Made by a program: the position numbers and the translations under genes. Below are positions 11,015 through 22,959 of a DNA stretch of 64,000 bases, piece by piece (the first letter of the stretch is position 1; every line of letters begins with the position of its first letter). The notes below the pieces were generated by a model that was not told the origin of the DNA, did no database searches, and saw nothing but the letters and a program-made list of their open reading frames with translations. The stretch spans positions 20,563,420-20,627,419 of the forward strand of contig NC_063045.1 of NCBI RefSeq assembly GCF_018812025.1, in the 5' to 3' direction. This stretch comes from Megalobrama amblycephala. Taxonomy: Eukaryota; Chordata; Actinopteri; Cypriniformes; Xenocyprididae.

Positions 11015-13074
11015 AGCTTAGCATAGTTCATTGAATCTGATTAGACTGTTAGCATCTCGCTCAAAAATGACCAAAGAGTTTTGATATTTTTCCTATTTAA
11101 AACTTGACTCTTCTGTAGTTACATTGTGTACTAAGACCGACGGAAAATGAAAAGTTGTGATTTTCTAGGCTGATATGTCTAGGAACTATAGCCTACTCTC
11201 ATTCCGGAGTTTTTTATTGTGCATCCTCGTTTCCTCTCCTCGCTTCTTTCCTCGCATCTTTGCTCCACCCCTTCAGGATGCGAGGGAAGGACACAATGGG
11301 TGCTTCTCAATATCCCTCCTCGTTTCCTCGCTCCTCCGTCCTCTATCCTATGACCCGGAAACCGATCAAGCTCAGCCATTTTGAAGGACATCTCAATTCT
11401 CTAATAGCACCACGAGGAGGTGAGGATCGAGGAGTGAGGAGGCTTCCCGAGTAGTGATGTGTCGTTCTTGAACGATTCGTTCATTTTGAAATTCTGTACT
11501 GTAGTAGTAGTTCACCTGATTCAGTCAATGCAGCCTGAGACGGAAAGAGAATTGATTAGTTCTTTTCGTGAGTCTTTTGGGTTTTTGAGTCGTTCCTTAA
11601 TCACGTGACAGACCCATACGCTAAACCAATACAGTCAATACAGTCAGGCTGTGTGACCCAAGCACATTATATTTCTATGTAAATAACTTTAACTCTCCAG
11701 TTTTATTTCAGTTTGGGTTACAATTGTTAAAGCTGAAGTTATCATAACCTTAATGTTTTAAACTAACATTAATAATTCAAATTCAAAATGTTATTTACTT
11801 TTAATTTATGTCATTATGTCCTTTTTGAGCAATCTTCTTATATTAGATAGACCAATATGTCAAGTCTGCCTAGGAAAAGCAATTATTATACCAGCAAACT
11901 CAAAATTGGATTAAAAATGAACAAACTAGGCTATAAATACTTTGTATTGTAGGCTTGGATTATTATATTATTATATAGCCTAGTGTTTATTTACAGATAG
12001 ACAGTCAAAAAGATAAATTAATCAATATTTTATTTATAACAGGGCTTTATTTATTTATAAAATATTAACACACCACAGTAACAAAAACATAGTGACAGAA
12101 ATGTCAGAAATAGAGTATGGGTCTGTCACGTGATTAAGGAACGACTCAAATACCCGAAAGACTCATGAAAAGAACTGATCAATTCTCTTTGCGGCTCAGA
12201 CTGCATTGGTTTAGCATATGGGGCTGCCTGTCACGTCAGACTTGTCAGACAAGAGGTGAGGTGAGCTTAATCAGCTTATCATAAACTGAAGACCCAGGTA
12301 AAGAATGAATTAATAATTTCTGTATCTTATAGCATTGTAGTTTTGTATTGTTTGTAGTGTGATCAACGTTTGCATATGTAGTATATGTGTTGGGGAAGTA
12401 ACACGTAACATTTTAATTACATTTTGCTAAAATGAACGAAATGACTCAAAAAAAGATTCGTTCATTTTGCTGAACGAGACTCAAAAGTCAGAGTCGGTAA
12501 AATGATCCGAACTTCCCATCACTATTCCCAAGGAGTCACGAGTGAGGATACACAGGTGCATCCTTTGCGGAAGTCTTTCTCGTCAAGAAACGTGACGCAC
12601 GCATAAATTCTCCTCCCCTTTCACATCTGTCACAATAATTTAAATGTATGCTTTACTTTTACAGATTAAATAAACTTTACATCTCACATATTTCTACGGG
12701 GCATGTTTTATTAATATATTATATATATTTTTTTTTTTAAATAACCAAACTTTAATAACATGTGGGCAGATCCCTCGAGCGCAGTTGATGACGCTAAAGG
12801 GAGAGAGGATATATCATTTCACTTGATTAAATTCCTACATCCTCGAGTCTTTTCCTTGCGTCCTTCCCTCACATCCTGAAGGGGTGGAGAGGAAAGGAAG
12901 ACGCGAGGAAAGGAAACGAGGATGCACAAATAAGAATTGAGAAGCACCCAAGGAAAAGAAGCGAGGACGGAGGAATTGAATTAAGTGAAATGATATCCTC
13001 GCTCTCTTTAGCGTCACTTCAAAGCGTCATCAGCTGCACTCGAGGGATCTGCCCATATGTTGTTAAAGTGTGGT
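11015..13074. repeat. Left arm of a large inverted-repeat element
   Basis: Positions about 11015-11451 and 12532-12750 are the reverse complement of 21369-22080, apart from inserted DNA. The arm holds degenerate cctcctcgtttcctcgc-type repeats. Its inner end (about 12740-13074) is itself palindromic: the gggcagatccctcgag side is mirrored at 13040-13060. The BEL/Pao element begins straight after. Confidence 0.75.
11452..12524. mobile_element. Non-autonomous hAT-like element inside the left arm
   Basis: Ends are tagtgatg (11452-11459) and catcacta (12517-12524), with longer imperfect inverted repeats inside (gaacgattcgttcattttg and the complement of similar sequence). Flanks ttcccgag (11444-11451) and ttcccaag (12525-12532) fit an 8-bp duplication with one mismatch. 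The uninterrupted target exists on the opposite strand near 21565-21590. No transposase is seen. Confidence 0.85.
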
Positions 13075-13370
13075 TGTAGTGTTCTCGTGCAGTGTGTTGA
13101 AACTCTGACTAAACACCAAGTTAAACCGTAGCCAATGAAGACAGAGTCGTAGTAAGGTTGATCATTTACTGTCACTCTTAGTCATTGACATGTTGCGGTG
13201 AAAACTGTAATAAAACTGTAATAAAACAATATTCAATGTCTATGTCTTGATTAATCATAATTATAAATGTCTGCAACAAACAATCACAGCTATAGTAGCA
13301 GCTATAATGGTTATTAGCATCACAGTTAGCTTGTTTTTAACAACTTATCAAACATTATCTTTTTAACAAA
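13075..13370 (-). repeat. 3' LTR of the BEL/Pao element, truncated
   Basis: It matches 20753-21045 almost base for base, starting tgtagtgttctcgtgcag on the + strand. It stops at ttttaacaaa, where the other LTR runs on for about 320 bp. The inner part of this LTR and the adjoining polypurine tract appear deleted. Confidence 0.85.
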
Positions 13371-13389
13371 ATTAACCTTAACTTCTAGA

Positions 13390-14832
13390 TCAGTCTTTGG
13401 GTAAAAGTAGAACAACTTCTGCAATTGGCCTTAGAAAGGTTTTTATATTGCCTTGGTCACTTGTAGTCACTAGGGCTGGGCGATATATCGCATGCGATTC
13501 TCACGCGCATTTCGTCAGTAAAGCCGGTTCCCTGATTACCGCTAAATCGCCATCACCTGCTTTAAAATGGAGCGCCTTTTAATAGACAAAGCCGTAGTTC
13601 ACGGACAAGCCACGCAAAATCGCGTTCAGTATCGAAGATGAATCGACTTCGATAATGAACCCGATTTTGCGTGGCTTATCAGTGAACTACGGCTCTGTCT
13701 ATTAAAAGGCGCTCCATTTTAAAGCAGGTGATGGCGATTTAGAGGTAATCAGGGAACCGGCTTTACTGACGAAATGCGCGTGAGAATCGCATGCGATATA
13801 TCGCCCAGCCCTAGTAGTCACCTAAACCTTTCTTACATGTCCATCCTTTCCAGGGAATATGGCAGTGATTCTGGCCATTGGCCAGCAGTTGCGGGCTACC
13901 TGCTTGTCCCTGAGCAGAACTAGATCTCCAACTTGAAGGTTTCTGCGAGGTACTGTCCACTTCTGTCTGTGTTGAAAGCAAGGTAAGTATTCACGGCTCC
14001 AGCGGGTCCAGAACTGGTTTGCAAGAGCCTGAACTTGTCTCCATTGCTTTGTGTACAGGTCCTTGTCTGAGAAGTCTCCAGGAGGAGGCGGAACTCCTGT
14101 CTTCTGTGTAAGGAGCATTGATGGTGAAAGTATGAAAGGTTGTTCCAGGTCTGCAGAGACAGGTAAGAGTGGTTGTGCATTAATGACAGCAGTAACTTCT
14201 GCCATTAGTGTGCAAAGAACTTCATGAGTTAAGCGAGTGTTCAGCTGCAGAAACATTGAATCTAGGATTCTTCTGGCAATGCCAATCATACGCTCCCACG
14301 AGCCTCCCATGTGAGAACTGTGTGGTGGGTTGAATTCCCAGCTGCATCCTTGCTCACTGAGGTACCTCTGCACCATTTTGTCCATTCCAAGCTCCTTGCA
14401 CGCTCCAATGAAATTGGTACCGCAATCGGAACGGAGCTGTTTTGCAGGTCCTCTGAGTGCAAAGAATCGCCTGAGAGCATTTATACAGCTTGAGGTGTCC
14501 ATAGACTCAATGACCTCGACATGTACAGCTCTCGAACTCATACAGCAGAACATGATGGCCCACCGCTTACTCTCTGCCTGTCCTCCTCTAGTGCATCTGG
14601 TTGTGACAGACCAGGGTCCAAATACATCTAGCCCCACATACGTAAAGGGAGGGCAGGTTTTGAGGCGTTCAGATGGCAGGTCCGCCATGCGTTGTTCTTC
14701 CAGCTTTCCACGCAGCTTGCGACAGATTATGCATTTGTGGAGTACTGAATTGATTAGCGCCTTGCCTCCCAAGATCCACAGTCCTGCTGCCCTAATCGCT
14801 CCTTCCGTCAAGTGACGGCCTTGATGTTTCAC
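13390..14832 (-). pseudogene. BEL/Pao integrase, broken
   Basis: Integrase inserts retroelement cDNA into the genome. The - strand frame shows the zinc-binding CIICRKLRG stretch and then the catalytic core. The acidic triad is visible as GLDVFGPW, RSDCGTNF and the E of SWERMIG, followed by a C-terminal domain (NLQVGDLVLLRD). An in-frame TAG about nine bases before the MITE ends the frame; the hairpin MITE at 13471-13813 follows, and the family-typical end (RPIAEVVLLLPKD) resumes beyond it with its stop near 13390. The core residues survive, but the protein is truncated. Confidence 0.88.
13463..13821. mobile_element. hAT hairpin MITE with 8-bp target duplication
   Basis: The element spans 13471-13813 (343 bp). 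It begins tagggctgggcgatatatcg and is a near-perfect palindrome. It is flanked by the exact repeat GTAGTCAC (13463-13470, 13814-13821). It is inserted in the integrase C-terminus and is therefore younger than the BEL element. Confidence 0.95.
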
Positions 14833-16303
14833 TTGCTCATGGTGATGCCGAGTGAGCAGTAGGGAGATGTGGCTATCTTTGGGCAGAATTATTGGGTTCT
14901 TTTCTGCAGCTGCAACTGAGAGTGCTTTAGTCGTCCTCCGTCACAGATGAAATCATTCTCCATGATCGGACTGAGTTTCCGCAAGCGGCTACTTTTGGAC
15001 ACTGCTTGGTTAGCTTGGAGCGCTGACAGTTCTTTTGCAAAAGCAGCTTTTTGTGTTGCTTTAAGGATAATGTTCCTTGCTTGGTCCATCTCATCTGGAG
15101 TACGAGGTAAGTCACATCGGTGCCAACCTTTGCATTTACTGTTTTGGTTCGTGTGTTTGCAGGATTTTGCCATGTGAACTAGAAATGCCACTCCTCTTAC
15201 CAGGGACGTAAAAGTGGAGAACCGTTGGAATCGGTCAGAGGTAAGCTCTGGTTTTTCCAGGTTAGTAGCACATGTTTGTACTTGTGGCCGGATTTCTGAG
15301 TCCTTTTCAGGTTCAATTAGCTTAAATGTTTCATTTGTTTGTGTTTTCTCTGCAGGTGGCTGATGCAGGAAGGAGGGACCTGTGAACCAAGAAGTCTGCG
15401 CCAGGCAGGATGCAGGTAAGGATCTCGATGCATGATCTGCAGGGTTTTCTTCTGTACGTACATAGTGCCACTGCTCAGGTCTTGAGGACTGACGTATACG
15501 TTGGACTCTATTGTGAACATAAACATAGAATCATTTTGACTCGTTATAAATGTAGCCAAGGACCACTTTGCTGTCTGTAAAGAACTTTACGTCATTCAAC
15601 TCTAGATCCAGCTCATCCTGGATGAGATCTGCCATCTCTACTGCTAAGACAGCAGCGCACAGCTCTAGCCTTGGGAATTGTGGGTTCAGACAGGGGTGCT
15701 AGCTTTGCCTTGGACATAACGAAACCTACTTCAACTTGCCCATCTTTCTGAAGTGCTTTCAGATACGCCACAGCACCTATGGCCTTTGTTTACGCATCCG
15801 AGAATACACACAATTCTGTGTGCACTGCTTCAGTGAGTGAGGTTGTAGCGTGTACGTCGAACATGAAGCTGTTTTAGGTTTTGGAGAGAATCTCTCCAGG
15901 CTTCCCATTTGCTTAGTTTGTCCTCCGGGAGGGGCGTGTCCCAGTCTGATAGTTTAGAGGTAAGTTCTCTGAGAAGGGCTCTTCCTTGGATCGTGACAGG
16001 TGCCAGTAGACCCAGAGGATCGAAAACACTGTTGACAGTGGAGAGGACTCCACGGCGGGTGAATGGCTTGTTAATGGTCGATGCGGAGTAGGTAAATGTG
16101 TCTGTTGTGATCTCCCATAGCAGACCTAAACTCCGTTGTGTGGGTGAAGTTTAGGATCTGCTCAGATCTAGGTCCTTGATTACTGGAGCACAATCTTCCA
16201 GTGGGAAAGCTTCCATTACTGTCTGAGAGTTCGAAGCAAACTTGTGTAAGCGGAGATTTGACTCAGCTAGTGAAGCCTGTGTTCGTTGGAGCAAATCAAT
16301 TGC
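14833..16303 (-). pseudogene. BEL/Pao RNase H and linker region, degenerate
   Basis: Lies between the RT and integrase on the - strand. The reading frame is broken several times. Near 15370-15500 family-typical fragments can still be read in one frame, such as EQWHYVRTEENPADHASR and SWFTGPSFL, which in BEL/Pao elements follow the RNase H fold. The zinc-binding start of integrase (LLTRHHHEQVKHQGRH) lies near 14835-14860. Confidence 0.75.
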
Positions 16304-17393
16304 CTAAGCTTCAGACGGTACAGATACCAAACCATCATCAACATAGAAATGTCTTTCCACAAACTTGACGGTATCAGCACCATGCTCCTGTGCACCTTCT
16401 CTGATGGCTCTTTGCAGCCCGTAAATGGCCACTGCAGGAGATGGCGCATTTCCAAAGACATGGACCTTCATCCGATACTCAACAACTTCCTTGTTGACAT
16501 CATTGTCCTTGTGCCATAGAAAACGTAGGAAGTTGCGATGGTCTTCATGCACCAAGAAACAGTGGAACATCTGTTGAATGTCCGCTAGGATTGCAACTTT
16601 CTCTTTCCGAAAGCGTAGAAGGACGCCCAGAAGGGAGTTATTGAGGTCGGGGCCCATGAGGAGCACGTCATTGAGAGAGACAGAGTATCGAGCACTGGAA
16701 TCAAAGACCACCCTGATCTGATTGGGTTTTTGTGGATGGTAGACCCCGAATGTTGGAAGATACCAGCATTCATCCTCTTCTTTCAGTGGTGGTGCTACCT
16801 CAGCATGTCCATTATCGAAGATCTTTTTCATAAATGCCACATACTGCTGCTGCATCTCAGGTTTCCTCTTCAGGGTATGTTGAAGGGATGCAAATCGATT
16901 AACTACTTGGTCTTTGTTGTTTGGCAGGGGCGGGCGTGGTTCTCTGAATGGTAGAGGAGCTACCCAGCTGTTAGCATCGTTTCTGTAGACATTTGTGTCC
17001 ATTATTTTCAGGAAAGCTGTATCTTCCATGGATGGAGCAGGTTTGTTGTCATGCTCAGTTCCGTTAAACACTGTCTGTCCTAGTGTCTTCTCAGTTGCCT
17101 TGCCAGACATGTTACAGCTTTGCTGCATCTCTTTGATCTGCATAAAGCTTGTGCAGGGTTGAAAGACTGAATGGCGACCACTTTACAGCACATTAGTCTT
17201 GAATGTGTTGACTGTTGGCTTATGCACATTACCCAGACACACCTCTCCTATTACTACCCAGCCCAGGTCCAGACAATGGGCAAAGGGGGCGTTGTTTGGT
17301 CCATTGACCTGCTGCCTGACCTTGTGTGCCCTTATGACATCTCTTCCAAGTAGCAATAGTATTTCTGCTTCTGGTTCCAGTTCTGGAATGTGC
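16304..17393 (-). pseudogene. BEL/Pao reverse transcriptase with protease C-terminal flank
   Basis: Reverse transcriptase copies the element RNA. The part at 17183-17393 reads LLLGRDVIRAHKVRQQ and LDLGWVVIGEVCLG, typical of the region between protease and RT in BEL/Pao. The part at 16304-17143 has IRVVFDSSA, LLMGPDLNN, ILADIQQMF (palm Asp) and the catalytic box FYVDDG. A stop or frame change separates the parts near 17144-17182. The upstream side is cut by the hAT element at 17402-18636. Confidence 0.88.
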
Positions 17394-18644
17394 TTGGCAA
17401 TCAGTGATGCGCGGGTCAATGTATAAACAACCCGCACCCGACCAACGTTTTCAACTAACCCGCCCGCAACTCGGACTGCAAAAAAAAAAGGAAAATATTG
17501 TACCCGACCCGCTTCCTGACCCGCATTTTTTTAAAAGTAGTAAATGCTCATTGTAGCGTCATTGGGCCATAGACGTAAGAACTAGGGGTGCAGGGGGGTG
17601 TGGCCGCCCCCCTCCCATACGCCCCCCATCAGCCTCCCTGGCCAATAATATCCATTAATCCAGCTTGTGGAGGAGAGAAATGTTTCAGGACCTGACGTGG
17701 TGCGCTCAGAGGTGCAGCGGCGAGAGCAGGCAGTTCTTGAGGCAGCCCATCATTTTCCATTTCAGCTGTCTAGATGCATATTATTGATGAATGCGATGTT
17801 TATGTTTCGACCCTGCTTGAAGAATTAATCAGCAGGTCAACTGAGAGAAGGCCCACTTTTGGAAAAGTGTGAAAGCCCTTAGGGGCGCAAACTGTTCTTT
17901 TTCTGAATGCTGTATAGCCTAGTGTTATGTAATAAAGGCTTGATTTATTCATTTATTTCGTTTCATTTTCTTAACAATTAAGATGCTGCATGTGTTTATC
18001 CAGTCTAGTCGAAGTGTGCGTCTCTCCCCCGACTTTCCCAACAAAAATCCCGCCCCCTCTCAGAAAATACATAAAACTGACATTACTGAGCTATATGCGT
18101 TTAAAAGTAGCCTATTAAAATGGTACAATGGCATTGCTCAGTTCAACGTGTTGGGAAAAATTTCCCAACGTGTTGGTAAAATTAAAAGTTAATAACTAAT
18201 AAAAGTTATTAACTTTTATTCAAAAGTTAATAACGCTCAACATTCAAAAGGTAAATAAGGATTTCTCACTTGTAGTAGGCTTAGGCTATTTCGCCACGTG
18301 AATGCCTAATTGAAGCTCTCACAAGCACAAAATGCAGGGATAGAATATGTTAATAAAGTATTTATTAACGCATTTTAGACGAACAAAAACAGGTAGGCTA
18401 AGCCAAAGACTGAGGCTACAATATCCATAATTAAATGTTCACAAATACCCATGAAAGTAAAATTGAAACCTTTAGTAAGTAAAACTGAAAATTACAAAGG
18501 TTTAATTGGCATCTTTATTTCAAACGACCCGACCGACCGCGACCCGAATATCATTAAAAATATTTTTGGATGACTCATAACCACGGGTGACCGCGGGTGA
18601 CCGCAGGCACATTTTGGATCAACCTGCGCATCACTGTTGGCAAT
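17394..18644. mobile_element. hAT-like element interrupting the BEL/Pao pol gene
   Basis: The element spans 17402-18636 (1235 bp). It begins cagtgatgcgcgggt and ends acctgcgcatcactg, imperfect inverted ends. It is flanked by the perfect 8-bp repeat TTGGCAAT (17394-17401, 18637-18644). No transposase gene is evident. The sequence just outside both flanks reads continuously as BEL pol on the - strand. Confidence 0.95.
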
Positions 18645-19502
18645 GTGTTGAAGATGAGGCTGGTGTAGAACTGCACTTGGTGTTGGTATTTCAGACCGAT
18701 TATTCAAGATCTCATGACACTCAAGGAGTGGTGGAAGAGAGATGAGAACTTTTCCATCCAGTGACTCAATCTGGAAACCTTCTACTTTCCTGCCGGATGT
18801 TTCTATGATGCCAGAGCAAGTTCTGAGATTATATGAGAATGGTTTGCTCTCCACATTGAACAGCTCAAAGAACTCTGGTCTAGCTAATGAACGATTGCTC
18901 TGGTCATCCAGAATTACGTAGGCTTTGATGGCCAAGTCCTTGGAACCCTTGGGGTATACCTTCACAAGGCAGATTTTTGAGCATGAGCGGCTCCACTGAC
19001 CTGGACCGCAAACTTCTGTGCAGCTTGTGCTGACAACAGCTGTGTTAGAACGATCTTCTTCCTCCCCGCCGTCCTCTTGTGGTGGTGAAGGAGCCTTAGC
19101 TGCTTGAGGCGATGGGCCAGGGTGCATGGCCGCATCATGATTGGTGCTGCCGCATTCAGTGCACTTCACAGAAGACTTGCATTCTTTGGCAAGGTGAGAA
19201 ACTGAAGAACAGCATTTGAAACATATTCCTTTCTCCTTGAGGAAGGCCTTTCTGTCATCGAGGAGTTTGTTTCTAAATGTTCTGCATTTTTTCAAGGGGT
19301 GTGGTTTATTGTGTAATGGACAGTTTTTGTTAGGGTCGTCATTGGCTGCACACACATCTGTTTTGTGCACTGAGATGGGTTTGTTGGTATGGAAACTCTT
19401 CACGATGGATCTGTCAGGCTTTGAGGGTGCTGTAGCACTGCTTTGATGCATAAAGCTAGGGTTGTTCCGCTTCATGGCACACAAAGTTACAGAAATACTC
19501 AA
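18645..19502 (-). pseudogene. BEL/Pao nucleocapsid zinc knuckles and protease
   Basis: The - strand frame contains a CCHC knuckle (CFKCCSSVSHLAKEC, C-x2-C-x5-H-x4-C) and a second degenerate one (CTECGSTNHDAAMH). A retropepsin-like segment follows with the active-site box ILDDQSNRS and then YNLRTCSG. The frame runs on into the hAT insertion and ends inside it near 18492. In intact elements this part is continuous with gag and RT. Confidence 0.85.
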
Positions 19503-20727
19503 AAGGAGGAAATTGACCGTGGTTTTCTTCCTTGTAGAATGACCCAGAAGTCACCCACTTGTCCTGAAGCCCATATGGAAGCTTGTCTACAATTGGTCCA
19601 ATTCCACGTGAAGTGTTGAGGTATGAAAGACCTGTGAGATAACCGTCTTCTTTAGCACCTTGAATTTCCATAAGCAAATCTCAGAGTTCACGTAATTTGG
19701 TGTGGTCTTTAGCTGAAATCCTAGGAAAGCTGTCCAACCTCTGAAATAGTGACTTTTCAATAATTTCTGGTGCAGCATAGCATTCACGTAGTCTCTCCCA
19801 TGCTTTGTGTAAAGCGAGATTGGGGTTGCTGACATGCACCGAGCGGATGCGTTTCACCTGTTCGCCAGATTCCTTTCCCAGCCATTTAGTTATGAGGTCT
19901 AATTCTTGGGTTGCTGTGAGGTGAACTTCATGAGCTGCACTGGTGAACGAAGAATACCATGACCGATAATTCTCGGGCTTATCATCAAATTGATACAGTC
20001 CTGAATTACAAAGGTCCCGTCGTGCTAAATACTGTGCCAAAGGCTCTGCCTGAGGTGGCGTGCTAACTGGAGGAATGTATCTAGGAACATTGATACATGA
20101 ACATGATTTAGCATGCATGTTCATGATGGGGCTTCTGACTTCAGACTTCATCGCACCTGCAGACAGATCAGGTAGGTTTGTTGCGGGTAAGTGCATACTA
20201 TCAGCTTTCTCAGACTTTGGCTTATTGATAAACTGTGCATGTGAAATGTCTCTCACAGGTGGACTCCATGTTATGAAGCTGTTATGTGAATCAGCGTGGG
20301 ATGGAGGAGCGACAGGTAAGGCTGATAAGATTGGAGAGGGAGAATGACTCTGAAGGTTCATTTGAGAATTGACATATTCACTGGTACGTTCAATTTTAAC
20401 TTTCTCTGATTCAGATCTTCCTCTTTCAACTGCAGCATACATTGATAGTTCAGCATCTTCCAGCACTTGCGCCTCCACTGCGGCTGCATCAGCTTCTCTA
20501 TGTAGCGTTAACACTTCCAACTCAGTGTCTATTATTACTTTTTCCAGCTGATTTTGAACTTCCCTTGCAGCCTTTTCCATTTTCAGTTTAGCCTCTTTGC
20601 TAGCATGTGACGCTCACACTTTGGCGGCCTCAGCTCTGGCCCGGGCGTGAGCTGCACTCGCAGACGACGTGGATGACTTGCCACTTCTAGCGCTGCACAC
20701 AGCTGCTTGTTGCCATCTTAACCACAT
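19456..20727 (-). pseudogene. BEL/Pao gag, broken
   Basis: Structural protein region of the retrotransposon. The - strand ATG at 20727 starts MWLRWQQ about 25 bases inside the 5' LTR. A TGA at 20614-20616 interrupts it; the frame then continues through an alanine/glutamate-rich coiled-coil-like part to a DUF1759-like segment (PENYRSWYSSF, ITKWLGKESGEQ, RISAKDHTKLREL). An in-frame TGA at 19681-19683 follows, then more gag sequence, then a frameshift near 19470-19490 into the zinc-knuckle frame. Confidence 0.85.
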
Positions 20728-20752
20728 TAAACATCAAACGGTGCCTTTTCAC

Positions 20753-21368
20753 TGTAGTGTTCTCGTGCAGTGTTGAAACTCTGACTAAACACCAAGTTAA
20801 ACCGTAGCCAATGAAGACAGAATCGTAGTAAGGTTGATCATTTACTGTCACTCTTAGTCACTGACATGTTGCGGTGAAAACTGTAATAAAACAATACAAC
20901 AATATTCAATGTCTATGTCTTGATTAATCATACAATTATAAATGTCTGCAACAAACAATCACAGCTATAGTAGCAGCTATAATGGTTATTAGCATCACAG
21001 TTAGCTTGTTTTTAACAACTTATCAAACATTATCTTTTTAACAAATATATTACAAATATATAATCTTAAACATGTCTAATGTCACATAGATGAACTTACG
21101 GCATTGCCTCTATGATGGATTAGAGTGGATGCAATGGATTGTTAGAGAGAGCACACCATGACTGTACAATGTTTTCATGTAGAACCAGGAAGTACTCAGA
21201 GGAAGTGACTAAACAGGCAGTGACATCATCAAGTAACAAATAGTATTAATTTTACAAATAAGGTAGATAAACAGAAAAGTAATTATGAACTTCTTATTTT
21301 ACCTGAGAATATGCATCAACAAAAATAAAGCAGATATTTAAAAGTTACATTCCTTAAAGGGCAACACA
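20753..21368 (-). repeat. 5' LTR of the BEL/Pao element
   Basis: About 616 bp, tgtagtg to caacaca on the + strand, giving the TG...CA termini expected of LTRs. The first 293 bp match the other LTR. The last 320 bp are absent from the other copy, but the 5-bp flank at 21369-21373 argues that they belong to the LTR. Confidence 0.7.
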
Positions 21369-22180
21369 TTGGTTATTTAAAAAAAATTAATAAATATAAA
21401 GCAAGATGCCCCATTGAAATATGTGAGGTGTAAAGTTTATTTAAACTGCAAAAGTAAAGTATACATTAAAATTATTGTGACAGATATGAAGGGGGAGGAT
21501 AATGTATACGTGTGTCAGGGTTTTTGACTTCCGCAAAGGATGCACCTGTATCCACGCTCATGACTCCTCGGGAAGCTTCCTCACTCCTCGTTCCTCGCCT
21601 CCTCGCGGTGCAGTTAGAGAATTGAGATGTCAAGATGGCTGTGTTCGATTGGTTTCTAGGTCATAGGATAGAGGACAGAGGAGCGAGGAAACGAGGAGGG
21701 ATATTGAGAATCACCCAAGGAACTTTGCTGCCGTACCATGGGTGCAGCAGGTGCAATGATATTACGCAGCGCCTGTGACCCCCTGCTTGCACGGGGAGCG
21801 TGCCTTGCAACTATGGAGACATTTGTGAGAGACGCTGCGTAATATCATTGCGCCTGCTGCACCCATGATACGGCAGCAAAGTTCCTTGATTATTACTCCA
21901 GAATGAGAATATAGTTCCTAGCCATAACGGCCTAGAAAATCACAACTTTTCATTTTCCGTCAGTCTTAGTACTCAATGTAACTACAGAAGAGTCAAGTTT
22001 TAAATAGGAAAAATATCAAAACTCTTTAGTCATTTTTGAGCAAGATGCTAATGGTCTAATCAGATTCAATGATATGCTAAGCTATGCTAAAAGTGGTACC
22101 GGCAGACCCGGAGATCGGCTGAATGGATTCGAAAACGGTAAAACTCAACTGTTGAACTCTAGTGGAGTGTTCCTTTAAAT
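21369..22180. repeat. Right arm of the large inverted-repeat element
   Basis: Reverse complement of the left arm. It includes a 173-bp perfect-looking hairpin at 21716-21888 (caaggaactttgctgccgta and its complement) that the left arm lacks. The sequence at about 21900-22180 ends in ggcagacccggagatcggct and gtggagtgttccttta, which I know as a very common zebrafish non-autonomous DNA element. Confidence 0.8.
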
Positions 22181-22647
22181 GAACAAATTGATAAAAATTA
22201 AATAAGCTAGTGACTCCTACACCCATGTTTGAACTGTCACCATTGGTGTATAACGCAACAAGGCTTGCTGAAGTCAACAGAATTTAATAAAAGACCTACT
22301 CTAAATATCAGAAATTTTGATCTGTTTATGACAAAGGATTATTTTAGGTTGTAAAATGTCATGTGGTGTGACTCCCCCAAAACTTAAAGATGTTTATAAA
22401 TTAATACAGTTTTATCACATGATGTTTCATTAAATCATTAAATTAACTTTTATTGAGAATGGTGTAAAGGTTTTCCAATGGTGTGTAAACCATATGAGAT
22501 CAACAAATACTTTTCTTTAAATTTGAAATGTGTTTTAAACAAGATTTGTCATTGACTCAACTGGGAAAAGTAAAGCCTAAAACTGAACTTGATGCTAGTG
22601 GGTAGTTAACTGCCACTCCCTGACAAAGAGTGGGTAAAAAAGGCTTC

Positions 22648-22754
22648 ATAAAAGGAAGGAAATAAGATCATCTGTTTTCCCGGTCAACTTCAGACGTTGA
22701 CAGCACTTTTGCAACAGTGCTCAAATTCTTTATAACTGGAGAAATCTGCAACAT
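22648..22754 (+). promoter_or_regulatory. Putative promoter and noncoding first exon of gene B
   Basis: Near-copy of the gene A promoter region: ATAAAAGG at 22648-22655, then a conserved leader ending acat|gtaagt. Presence of this intact module ahead of a frameshifted gene suggests recent decay of the coding part. Confidence 0.4.
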
Positions 22755-22959
22755 GTAAGTATACATGTAATTGTTTTAAAAATGGTCAAATTAACATTTC
22801 CTTATCCATGTTATAACTTTGAACAAATACAATTCATGTAGGAGTTATCTATTGTTAAAGATAAATGATTGGAAATGAATGTGTGCCTGTTTCTCTGCAT
22901 TTTTTATTATTATTATTATTATTCTGGACAACCAAGTAAATTATTTTCAAAGTTAAAGC

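Larger units (their letters stand above)
13075..21368 (-). mobile_element. BEL/Pao LTR retrotransposon, degenerate and multiply interrupted
   Basis: Minus-strand gag, CCHC finger, protease, reverse transcriptase, RNase H and integrase lie in BEL/Pao order between two direct repeats. Flanks gtggt (13070-13074) and ttggt (21369-21373) fit a 5-bp target duplication with one change; the mirrored arm supports ttggt as the original target. The element carries nonsense codons at 20614-20616, 19681-19683 and about 13824-13826, a frameshift near 19470-19490, and two hAT insertions, so it cannot be autonomous. It is an ordinary old transposable element copy. Confidence 0.9.

Noticed and set aside
14330..14815. 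161-codon + strand frame
   Set aside because: It is antisense to the BEL/Pao integrase, whose - strand frame carries the catalytic motifs.
20727..20753. Search for a tRNA primer site next to the BEL 5' LTR
   Set aside because: The - strand sequence after the LTR (gtgaaaaggcaccg) does not begin with TGG and fits no tRNA end I know; not annotated.
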